Source of the DNA: Chlorella sorokiniana
Taxonomy: Eukaryota; Chlorophyta; Trebouxiophyceae; Chlorellales; Chlorellaceae
Direction: 5' to 3'
DNA: 64,000 nt
Assembly: GCA_025917655.1 (NCBI GenBank)
Contig: CP084611.1
Coordinates: 3,534,001 to 3,598,000, forward strand
The notes beneath the pieces are model-generated. The model saw only the letters and a list, made by a program, of their open reading frames with translations. It did no database searches and was not told the DNA's origin. How positions within the stretch are numbered: the first letter of the stretch is position 1; every line of letters begins with the position of its first letter. Below, piece by piece: positions 43,154-53,700 of the stretch. The position numbers and the translations under genes are program-made.

Positions 43154-46100
43154 TCAGCCTCGGGCGTTGCGCGGCCGTGGCGGGCTGCTGCCCTTGCCCG
43201 GCAGCGGGTCTACTCTGAAGTCGCGGGGGCCGCCGCCCTCGCAGTGGATCTCCCACATGCGCAGCAGCAGCCGCTCAAAGTCGCGCACCCAGCCGGCGGT
43301 GTCAAACAGCGGGCAGGTGAGCCGCGCGGCCTGCAGGCGCCGTCGCAGGCTCAGCCGCTTCTCGTGGTCAAGGCCAAGCTCAACAGCCTGGATGGATGGG
43401 GGAGGGCATGGAGTGTGGATGGTGCTTTCAGCATGCATGCAGCATGAGGTTGCTTGCCAACCCGTTTGGCAGGCCCACGCCAGCAAGCCCCCAGAGGCAG
43501 TTGCATGTATCATACGAGAAGGCAGAAGCGAACCAGCCATCATGCCCTGCTCCTCCGCTGCCTCCCCCTGCGCCTGAGCGCGCGTCCGCCAACACAGCCA
43601 GAGCCCAGGCCCGGCCCCACCCACCCACCCTGTCCTCGTACTCCTTCTGGCTGCACACCACCATCTCGTCCCCCAGACCCGTGGCATGGCACAGGGAGGC
43701 GGCCACGCGGGATGCAAAGCGCTGCAGCGGCAGGGTGACCATGGGGCAGCCGCCCCACAGCACGTCGCAGCCGGTGGTGTGCGCGTTGCACCAGGGCGTG
43801 TCCAGGAACAGGTCCGCCACGCCGCTGCAGGGGGAGAGCGGAGGCAGGGTGTCAGCAGGGGCGGGCAAAGCTGACTCTTGGGCAGGCGGGGCGGAGCAAA
43901 CAGCAGGGGTGGCAGGGCATGCAGGAGGCAGCAGCAGGCTGGGGCAGGCGCAGCGCAGCCCCCAAGCCCCGCATGAGTGCAGGGCCGGGTCCATGCCCGG
44001 CCTGTGCCAGCTGGCAACAGCGCCGGCCGCGCTCACCTGCGCCGGATGTGCAGCGGCTTGGCGGCGACGTCGGTGAAGATGACGCGGGCGGGGTCCACGC
44101 CGCGGGCCGCCGCCTCCGCCTTGACGCGCGCCTCGCCGTAGGGGGAACCGCAGCAGCCAGAGCACCGAGTGCGGGACGCGGCGCAGGATGGTGCACCAGG
44201 TGTCGAAGGTCTCGGGGTCCATCTTGTACAGCTGCGGGACGGGTGGGGGAGGTGGGTAGAGTGGAAGGGGGCGGTACGCCGTGCAGTCGCGCGGGGAAGC
44301 CGTGCAGGGGAGCAGGGAGCAGCCTGCCCTCGCCCTTGACACTCACGGGACGCGTGAAAGACAGCGAAACGAGGGGCCGGCCTCACTCACGCCACATGCC
44401 CCCACCACCCACCTGGTTGGCGCACGAGTAGACCACCACGCCGTCGGGCAGGCCCAGCTCCGCGCGGGAGGGCAGCCCCGCCTCGTCCAGCACCTCTGGG
44501 TGCGCCTGCTTGTAGTCGTTGCAAAAGTAGGAGTTGGGCATGTAGGCGATGGACTCGCTGTAGCACGCGCGGCTGGAGGGAGGGCAAACCACCTGGAGCA
44601 AGGGGGGGAGAGGGGGATCCAGCCAGGTGAGAGAGTTGAAAGTGCGGAGGCTGAGCCTCCGCCAGCTCCACGCTTTCAGAGCAACCAGTTGTGCCAGGCC
44701 AAGTGCGCCCTGCAACGCCTGACACCCAAACCTTGCCTTGCCTGCCAGACCCACATCCCACACACACACACACACACACACACCACCCCACAAACCTCGT
44801 CGAGGATGAGCCAGGGCACAAAGGGGGCGCCCATGGTGGCGGGGAAGCCCAGGAAGGAGGTCTGCACGGGGGCGGGCTGCAGCGCGAATATCTCGTTGCG
44901 CGCGCCCTTGGTGTACCCGTTGAGGTTGACCGCGATCTGGGGGAGGGGGCACGCACGGCTGAGGTTGGGAGTGCCCAAGCAGCTTCATGGCAGGGGTGTG
45001 CGTCCGTTGCGCGCAGCAGCAGCAAGCAGAGCTCGCCCCCGCAGCCCGCACCTGGATGCCATCGGCCGAGATGCGGCGCGCAACGTCCCCCGCCGACCAG
45101 GCCGACACGTCCAGGAAGTGCTCCGCCTCGGCTTCGATGCGGGACCGCCACTCGGAGCCGTCTGGGGGGACAGCGCGTAGCAGAAGACCTCGATGCGGCT
45201 GCAACAAGGGAGAGAGGGGGGCGCAAGGTTTAAGTGGGGGGGGTATGATTCAGTGCAGGGCCAGCAGCAGGGTCGCCTGCAAGGGCAGACAGTCGCTGCC
45301 AGATTTGGTTCGAGGCGAAGCAAACGCGTGCGCACCCTTCCACATCCCCACTGCACTTCTCTCCACTGCACTCCTCCCCCACCCCACCGCCCGAAGCACC
45401 TGTGGTCGTGCATGCCGAAAACAGCGCCCATCAGGTGGCTCAGCGGGTGGTTGCCAAAGTCGCTGGAGACGTAGCCCACGCGCAGGCGCTGCCCCCGCGC
45501 GAGGCGCTGAGCCGGCGGGTGCGCCAGCCGCGGCAGGCCCATGCGCTGCGCCACGCCGAGGCAGTACTGCGCGTACTGCCGCGAGATGGACAGCGCCAGG
45601 TCGGCGGGGAAGGGGTAGGCCATGGCGTGGAAGGGCTGCACCGAGGGCAGCCGGTCTGCCGCAATGTCCCGCCGCACCTCCGTCTCCAGCCTGCTCGGCG
45701 TGTTTGGGGGTGAAAGGGGGGAGGAGTGGTTGGAGCAGCAACAATATGGTGAGCAGGGGCAAGGGGAGCAGCGGCCTGCGCGATGCTGCGGGGCCAGCCT
45801 TGAGGGAAGGGCGTTGAAGAGGCAGCGGTGCAGGTGCAGGCGGCATGCACGCGCCCCCTGCACCCAAGGCACAGCACCCCGCCCACCGAGCAAAGAGGCT
45901 GGGGCGGTCCTTCCAGTCGCACACGCACTGCAGCGAGTGCGCCAGGTTGGCCAGGGCGTCGGGAAGTCGGGCGCAGGGCCAGGGCCTGGCGGTAGCAGGC
46001 GATGGCCTCGTCGTGCCGCCCGCTGTCCTTGTAGGCCGACCCCAGGTTGGCGTACGCCTCGGGGCAGCGCGGCTGCAGGTACACCACGTGCTCGTAGCAC

Positions 46101-48611
46101 TGGATGCACTCGGGCAGGCGGGCCGTCATCTTCAGGATGCCCGCCAGGTTGTTGTAGGCCACAGACAGGCGCTGCGCGTGCTGCGCGCCCGCCGCGCGCC
46201 GCCGCGCGCGCCGCCCGCCGCCGCGCGCTGCGCCGCCGCCACCTGCAGCTGGATGCAGGCGGTGTAGCAGGCCACCGCCTCCTCCGCGCGCCCCGCCTCG
46301 CGCAGCGCGTTGCCCAGGTTGTTGTAGGCCTCGGGAAGGCGGGCTGTACCGCAATGGCCTGGCGGTACGCACCAATCGCCTCCTCCAGCTTGCCCTGCAA
46401 CGGGGGAGGGGGCAGAGGGACGGGGGAGAGGGGCCGCGTGCATCAGAGGGCTGGCCCTTCAACTGTCCAGAAGGGTGTAGAAGGGGTAGGGGGCTGAGGC
46501 CCACGGTGCACGAGGCGCGGCAAGCCGCACATGCGGGCAGTCGCCACCCGGCCGCCTGCCGGCGCACGCACCTGGTCGTAGCACATGCCCGCCAGGTTGC
46601 CTAGCGCCAGGGGCAGCGCGGGCGCAGCGTGACCACAGCGCGGAAGGAGGCCTCCGCCTCAGCGGGGTGCCCCCCTCGCGCAGCGCCACCCCCAGCCCGG
46701 TGTGTGCGTCGGCGTTGCCCGGCTGCAGGCGCAGCGCCTCGCGGTAGCAGGCCACCGCGGCGGCGGCATCCGCGCCCTCGCGGTGCGCGTCGCCCAGCCC
46801 GCGCCACGCGGTGGCACAGCCGGGGCAGCGGCGCAGCGCCTCGGCGTAGCAGGCCAGGGCGGCGGGGCGGCCGGCGGGGCCCTGCAGGCGCCACAAGTCG
46901 CCCAGGCTGGCCCGCACCTCGTGCAGGTCGGGGTTGGTGGCCAGGGCGGCGTTGTAGGCCTCCATAGCCTTTGACGAGGGGTGGGCAGGGGCACGCGCAA
47001 GTGTCAGGAACAGGATCTTCACTTGGAGACAGCGGCACTATTTTCGAATCGTACATCCCTTCCCCACGGCTGCTGCTGGCACTTTTGATGCTGTGCCTAA
47101 GCCCTGTTCCCCGGATCCACCTCCCAGCACCCCCTCCACTGCCATGCCCCCGCCTCGTCGAGCGCCCCGTGCCCCCCACACACACACACACACACCTGCG
47201 CCACAGCGCCCTTCTGCAGGTGGGCGGCCGCCATGTTGTTCAGCGCGTCTGTGAAGCCGGGCCTGAGGCGCAGCGCCGACTGGTAGTACATGATGGCGAG
47301 GTCGGGGAGCCCAGCTGCTGCAGCGCGTTGGCCAGGTTGGCATGGGCCTGGTGGGAAAGGGGGGAGAGAGGGGGGTTGGCAGTGCAAGAGTCGGTTGTTG
47401 AGCTTTGGATGCACAGGACCTAGTCCCAGGACCTCCTAGGAGACATAGGCACCACGGCCGATTGGCCGAGCACCGCATATGCGTGCAAAGCAGCGGTGCC
47501 ACCAGCCGCCGCCTCGGCGATCGGGAGGCGGAGCGGCCGGCTGTCAGCGGGCCCTGCTGGGCAGCGGCCGCAGCCTGGAACGCGCACATGCACGCGCACC
47601 TCAGCCAGTGTGGGGTCCAGCAGGATGCATTGGTCGTTGCAGGACACGCACTGCTCATACTGGCCCAGCTGGTAGTGGGCAGCGCCCAGCAGCAGCAGCA
47701 GATCGGCGCGGCGCGAGTGCCCCGCTGAGTGCAGCTACGACAGGGGAGTAGGGTGAGGGAGGGCGTACATGCCTCAGCTGAAGTTCCTGAAACAGGCGAG
47801 GCAAGCACCCTACAGGCTTCAGCACAGCGCCCTCGGCCTGGCTGCCGCCCACGCTAGGGGAGTGCCACAGCTCACCGCCTGGCACAGCTGCACCGTCTGG
47901 GCATAGTCGCCACGGCCGTAAGCCGCCGATGCGTCTCGCAGGACACGATCCACCCAGCGCGGCGAGACGCCCTGGCCCTGTTCGCCGCTGCTGCAGCCGT
48001 GTGCCAGAGCCGAGCTGGCGGGAGCGGGCGGCGCGAGGCCAGCCGGCGGCACCGGCGCCAGCAGCACGCTGCTGGGGCTGCTGCGCAGCCCGGGGAGCGC
48101 TGCCCATTGCCAGCACCCCTGCTGCCCTTGCTCGGAACGAGCTGCTGCGTGTGGTCGGGCTGGGATCCTGCGCAAACCATGCACACGGGTCGGGGTGGTG
48201 GGCCAGCCCGCGCAGCGCCGCCCGAGCCTGGTCAGACTGCCGCAGCGAGCGGTCCAGCCGGCATGGGGCAACGTCAAGCCCAAGCAAGCCTGGTGCCGCG
48301 CTCTGCAACCAGCTCAACAGCAGTCTGACCTGGCAGCGGCTTCTGTTGCACGTCCTGAGGCCGAGGCGGGTCGGAAGGCACTTGTGCGGCGGGCGGCTCG
48401 GTGGGCGCCGGCGCAGGCTGGGCCCCGTCCTGCGCTCGATCCCCGAAAATCACGGAGCGATCCACCTCCTGATGCTCTTTAGGCGACGGCCCGCGTTTCG
48501 CATCTCCAGCTTCTCGGCAACCCTGCTGCTGCTCTTGCACAGGGAACGAGCCCTCGTGCGACAGGTGCAACAGCCAGGGCTGCAGGGGCGGGGGTGGACA
48601 GTGGGCGCCAT
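43154..48611 (-). CDS. O-GlcNAc transferase, TPR-GT41 (SEC/OGT type); 5' end tentative
   Basis: OGT transfers GlcNAc from UDP-GlcNAc to Ser/Thr of nuclear and cytosolic proteins. The N-half is a TPR superhelix: [115 protein letters not shown] and [20 protein letters not shown]. The GT41 catalytic lobes follow: [82 protein letters not shown], and [20 protein letters not shown] with [16 protein letters not shown]. HTTGxDVLW is the UDP-binding signature. The stop is at 43154-43156. ATG 48611 is a placeholder, because the N-terminal exon (48.33-48.61 kb) changes frame. Two introns carry (GT)n at their donors. Confidence 0.92.
44759..44783. repeat. (GT)n just downstream of an OGT 5' splice site
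   Basis: On the sense (minus) strand the exon ending WLILDE is followed by GTTTGTGGGGTG and then this repeat. The next exon resumes with [14 protein letters not shown]. Confidence 0.85.
47177..47196. repeat. (GT)n forming the 5' splice site of an OGT intron
   Basis: On the sense (minus) strand the TPR exon ending KGAVAQ runs directly into the repeat, so the donor GT is its first unit. The next exon begins AMEAYNAAL. Confidence 0.85.
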
Positions 48612-49329
48612 ATCGCCCTGCCGACGCTCCGTTCAGGCAGGCATGTGCCAGGAGAGGGTGAGGTTGCGTTTGCCGAGCTAAAGAGGAAGGGACTTCAGGC
48701 GTAATGTGAGTATGAAAGTGTGTCGAGGACAAAGTCCAGAAATAACAGGCTCTCGCAAAGCCACACACAAGGACACCTGTTGCCGTCGCCCACGCTGAGC
48801 GCCAGACTGGTCAGACTTTTCACACAGTCGTGCAGTTCCTGCGCGAACCTGCCGCCGACCATTGGGTCAAGGGCAATGTTCTGTGTCGAAACGCAAGGCT
48901 GCCCCAATCAATGTGCTAGGAGATGTTTTTGGCAGCTCCTCTTGTGCCGCCTTCGAGCTGAGTCCTGCCGGCTCTTAAGCCGGCATAGCAAGCAGGATGA
49001 CTGAATAGTCACTGAACAGGAACGGGCCCATAAGACGTTAACATTAATATCTTCAATAGCTTCTCATGAAACCAATTTTTCTAGCACGCTAATGTTCAAA
49101 GTAACGGCGTTGAGCGCAGGCCCGCCACGAGGCGGCGTCTTCCGCCAAAATCTGCAGGTTGTGGCAGTTTAAGTGGACTCGTGAGAATCATGATCCCATG
49201 AGGGCCGCAATTGAAGCACACTGGTAAACATGTCTTCAGACTGAGCGTCTATGTGACGCACACGTGGTAGTGCTGGGCCTAGTAGGCGCAGGCGCAAAAG
49301 GCAGGCGGGGTGCTGAATAGGCAGCCTTT
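48612..49329. promoter_or_regulatory. Divergent promoter region, OGT / SnoaL-like
   Basis: This 718-base gap is the longest run of ordinary-composition DNA on the right side, AT-rich at 49.01-49.10 kb. A minus-strand open frame at 48.70-48.90 kb (MVGGRFAQELHDCVKSL) could be an OGT 5' exon or chance. I do not call it. Confidence 0.45.
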
Positions 49330-50444
49330 ATGCACTTGAAACAGCGCGTTCTCCTGCTTCTGCAGGCTATCTGCTGCGTTGTATCGTATCGAAACTCTCT
49401 GCCTTCCTCTCCGCTCCTGCCCAGAGAAAAAATGTTTGTGGCTGGCTCCAAACCTGGGGCTCTCGCTGCGCAAGTTGCCCCGAACCGACGATCCCAGTCT
49501 GCCTTGGAGTTCGGCAGCCGACGAAGCCTGGTGCACGTGCTGCGAACGTCCAACTGCGATGGCCGGCGGCGGCGCGGCTCACCAGCTGTCTGCTGGGCGC
49601 TGTTCAAGGCAGGTGGGTCTGCTTCCAAGCTTACCAGCATTCATGAGGAGCCTGCGGCTGCGAAATACATGCGAGGTTGAGCCAGTGTTTGTGCATCTGC
49701 GCGTGGCGTCGCAGTGGGCGTGCAGAAGCCGCGCTGGCTGCCCGACCTGGGCGTCGCCGAGCGGCGGGCGGTGCTGGAGCGCTTCTTCGGGCCCGTCAGC
49801 CGCCCCGTGTACGAGGAGCTGCTGGACCCTGGCTTCCACATGAGCGAGCAGCTGCGCGGCGAGGTGTCCCACTCGCGCACCTACGGCAAGGACGACTGGA
49901 TCGAGCTGATGTGCAACAGCGTGGCCCCCGCCATCCCCGACTTCAATTGGAGCGCAGCAACCGACGGCAAGGCAGACGCGGGTGAGCCCCAGGCAAAGAA
50001 CACGCAGGTTCTGGGAGGGAGGTGCGTGGCACAGGATGTTGAGGCAGATGCATGCGTGGCGACGGCCCTGGAGTGGCTCATGCATGCGAGGGCGGACATG
50101 CCTATGCTTAAAGCCAACCGCTGCCACCCTTCATTCCAACAGACGGGTGGGCCCTGGTGACAGTCCAAGCCACGGGCCATCACACGGGCACACATTTCGA
50201 GCTGCCGGGCGCATGCCGGTGGCGCCCAGCGGGCGGCGCGTGCGCCTGCAGCCTGAGCTGATGAAAGTGCGGGTGGAGGGCGGGCGCATACAGGAGATAG
50301 TGGTGAGCTGCGGGGGACAGCTGGGGCTGCAGGGAAATACCCATGTGCGCGCGCGCTCCATTCTCTCCTGCTTGATTGCAGGTGCTCCCAAGCGAGGGTG
50401 CGGGGCCGGCTGCTCTGTACGCAGCTCTGGCGGGTGACGGCTGA
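49330..50444 (+). CDS. SnoaL/NTF2-like fold protein, probably organelle-targeted
   Basis: SnoaL-like proteins share a cone-shaped NTF2 fold and include polyketide cyclases and many plant plastid proteins of unknown activity. Exon 1 (49330-49612) starts at ATG 49330 and is Arg/Ser/Leu-rich, consistent with a transit peptide. Exon 2 (49715-49981) holds RRAVLERFFGPVSRPVYEEL with EVSHSRTYGKDDWIELM and AIPDFNWS. Exon 3 from 50143 has DGWALVTVQATGHHTGTHFE with RMPVAPSGRRVRLQPELMKV. Exon 4 reads VLPSEGAGPAALYAALAGDG, stop at 50442-50444. Junction phases agree at each intron. The W-x-VxxxATGxHTG and RV-x-LQPE-xxKVRVEGGRI-E patterns fit SnoaL-like plant proteins. One frame change lies at the LPG/RMP junction. 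The substrate is unknown. Confidence 0.8.
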
Positions 50445-50468
50445 AGCGGCTGGCGCCAAGCACGCGTC

Positions 50469-50473
50469 TGTAA
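50469..50473 (+). terminator. TGTAA polyadenylation signal for the SnoaL-like gene
   Basis: A plus-strand TGTAA lies 25 bases after the SnoaL-like stop codon. Confidence 0.5.
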
Positions 50474-50521
50474 CGTAGAGAGCGTTTTGCAGCACTCTGC
50501 CCCCTGGTGAATCCTGGGCCT

Positions 50522-50526
50522 TTACA
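50522..50526 (-). terminator. TGTAA polyadenylation signal for Argonaute
   Basis: A minus-strand TGTAA lies 184 bases after the Argonaute stop. It is 49 bases from the opposing SnoaL-like signal, so the two 3' UTRs nearly meet or overlap. Confidence 0.5.
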
Positions 50527-50709
50527 AATGCAGCTGGCTGTACAGTTCGCTGCGCAGAGGGAAGTGCAGCGCAATCGATGATGCTCAAACATGTGGAAAT
50601 GCCTGCAAGTCAGTGGCTGATGGTGCAAACAGCCCGTCGCGCTCATGCTGCACACTGCAGCCAGGTCTCCTTCTGGCCTCGACCATCCGCATCGTGCCGC
50701 AGCCCGTTG

Positions 50710-53700
50710 CTACACATAAAACATCTGCACAAGGGGGATGCTGCCACGCTGAGGGAAGCTGCAGTGCCTGCATGCAGCAGTGCATCCCAGTCCTCACTCA
50801 CCGCCTTGTTCAGCTGGGAGTGGACCGGCAGGAACTCCACCACGCCGCTGCCGCCGCTGGACACAGAGCCAGTCTCACTGTCCCCTGCCCATCAGGAGGG
50901 TCCGGCAAGGGCCAAGACAGGAGGGGCCAGACGGTGGGTGGTGGCTCACACTGCCGAAAGACAGAGCGGCCCGGCGAGGGCAAGCAGGCCAGGGGGAGCG
51001 GGCACCCACCTCCCCTGCACAGCACGCGGCCCCTGAAGGCCGCCAGGTGAGCATACTGCGCCGGAGGCACCACCGAGATGGAGCGCGTGCAGCGACAGAA
51101 CAGGTAGCACATCCTGCGGGGTGATGGCAGGCCGGCGCGGGCGGGCATGCGAGTTTGTGCATGTGGGTGACGGGGTGGGGGTGGTTGGGGGGCGGCAGCA
51201 GATAACGGTCGGGGACGCTTGCGAGGGACCCAGCTCAGGGCCTGCGTGGACCCCAGACAGAGGCTCCCCCTCCATGCCGCCCACTTGTAAATCATGCCCT
51301 GCAGCCCGTCTGCGCTGAACTTGTTCTCGTCCACCAGCACGTGGTACTTGGTGGCGCGGCTGGTGCCCTGCGGGTGCACAGCCAAAGGGAGGGCTGAGCC
51401 AGGCAGGCGTGCAGCAACAACAGGACGGCTTTGGGAGGATGGAGAGGTGGGCATGCCGCTGCCAGCAAGCCGCAGTTGCCGGCAGCCAGGCCGTGGCGGC
51501 AGGAGGGGTCACGTGCCACACCTGGATGCCCGCATGGGAGTTGAGGTAGAACTGCGTGGGAGGGGCAAGGGCCAGAGCGCTGCCCTTCAGCACAAGCACA
51601 GCCAGGGCTGGAGTGCAAACAGGCAGCATCAGGTGGTCACGCTGGGAGGGCGGCTCGTGCTTGGCTCACATCAAACTCAAAGGGGTGGCAGATGGCTGTG
51701 TCCACCACAGTGCCTGCGGGGACCAGGGGCGGCAACAACCAAGCGCTTTAGTGCGGCGCCCGCACGTAAGCTTGAGCTGGTGCAGGCGCAGGCTCGGCAC
51801 GCTGTGCGTGTGCGGGTGCCGGCACCGGCCGAAGCTCACCGGGCAGCACGTTGCCGGAGCGGTCGCGGTTCTGCTGGTCTTGGGGCATGGGAAACAGTCG
51901 GGTGTGGTGGCGCTTCTGGACAACCACAAAGGTGATGGGGGGGCGCGTCTGCGGGGTGACAGGGGTGCGACGACAGGTCACCGCTGCCTGCAGGTTTGCA
52001 CAGAGACAGGCAGGGTGCAGAAGGTGGCACGGCGGAGCCCTGGGTTGCAAGCAGCTCACACTCGGAGTTTGGGTCTCCCATCTCCTTGCATGCCTCGCGC
52101 ACTGCGCTGTACTCGCTCTGCGGGCACAGGCGTTTTTTTTTGGGGGGGGATGCAGGATTGGCCCAGCAAGGAGACAGCAGCAGCAGCAGCAGCCCTGTGT
52201 TTCCCGCGCTGACCCCCTGCTCACGTAGTACACCTCCTTGAACTGGCCCTCGCTGACGCCGTCCCGGAAGAAGATGAGGTGCTCCGGCTTGCGGCCCCGG
52301 GTCACGCGGTGGAACTCCATCATCAGGTCCTTCATCTGCGGCAGGGCGATGAGGCGGGGGTGCTTCGGTCGGACATGAAAGATTGCTGTCACGCTCCATG
52401 CCACATGCTCCAGACAGGGCCTGGCTCCTGCAAACCTGGGCCCCTGTGCGCCCCACGCACCCACACACCCTCCCACCCACCATGTTCTTCAGGTCCACGA
52501 TGATCTCCTGGCGACCCGTCTGCATGGACACGCGTGCGGCATAGCGCGTGGCGCTGGCGTCCATTGAGCCCACCACAGCCTGGGTTGCGGGGGAAGAGGG
52601 AGCACAGGGGTCAACGGCAAGAGCCATGGCATGCTGGTGGCAAGGAGTAGGCACGCAGCAGAGGGCAGCAGCTCAGAGGTGGAGTCTGCGATTGCTGCGG
52701 CAAGCCCGCCTACCGCAATGGACGGCATCTCCTCGCCGCCCACAGGGTGAGTCACGTCGGCCTGCGCACCCAGCATTGAAAGAGCTGTGAGAGTGGGCCA
52801 GGCGGCTGAGCATACAGGGCTGCAGCCGCAAGCATGAAAGCCAGCAAGGCGTGCCATGCGGGCAGGGGCAGCTTTGGGGGATGTGCGGCAGGCGGGCACA
52901 CGGTCGGCCCGGGGGAGGAGCAGAGGGGCACACAGCTCCACAGTGTCGGCTGTGGGAGCAGAACACTCGCCCTCCCGCTGTGCCCCAACAAAAGGATTCC
53001 ACGGCCAGCACGGCATGAAGATGCAACGCCCATGTTGCTGGTGTCAACAGCTGTGACGTGCATGTGTGACGGGAGGCTGGCCAGCGGAGTGGCAAGCCGC
53101 CCCAGCGCACCCCGAAGATCATGAAGGGGCGGGGGCCGATGGGCGGCGCCACCTGGCCGATCGTCTCTGCCAGGCGCACGTTGCAGCCATCCAGCTTGGC
53201 GTTGACCTGAGGGGAGGGTGGGGGTGGCACAGTGGCGATCGACGTCTACCCAGGGGCAACCAGGCTCTTGCATCAACACGTTGAGGGGTGCACTTCGCCG
53301 CTAACCTTCATGGCCACATTGGCGCAGTCTGCAGGGGGGTGGAGTAGTTTGCCTATGGGAGGGCCTTCCAGCCGCCCAGATGGTCTAGGCCAGGCCGCGC
53401 AAGCTCACAAGACGGGCCCCCGAGGCCACTGCACGCCGCCACCCTCTCTCCAACAGCTCACACTGGGGACGGCCGCGTGCTGGGAAGCCGATGCCTGCCT
53501 TCTTTGCCACCACGCACTGGGAGGGCACCCTAGCATGGAGTCGCTGGCCTGCTTCACCTCCCTGTACAGCTGCTGGCCTGCGTGGGAACGGGTGGGCGGC
53601 AACCGGACGGGTTGGAGGTCTCGCAACGGCTTCAAGCGCCAGGCCTGCAGGCAAGGACAGGCAAGCAGGCGGGCAGCACCACCCAGCGCCAACCAGCCCC

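Noticed and set aside
48695-48907. Minus-strand frame MVGGRFAQELHDCVKSL as a separate small gene
   Set aside because: It has no matching family, no clear promoter or polyadenylation signal, and is close enough to be OGT 5' sequence. It is left uncalled.
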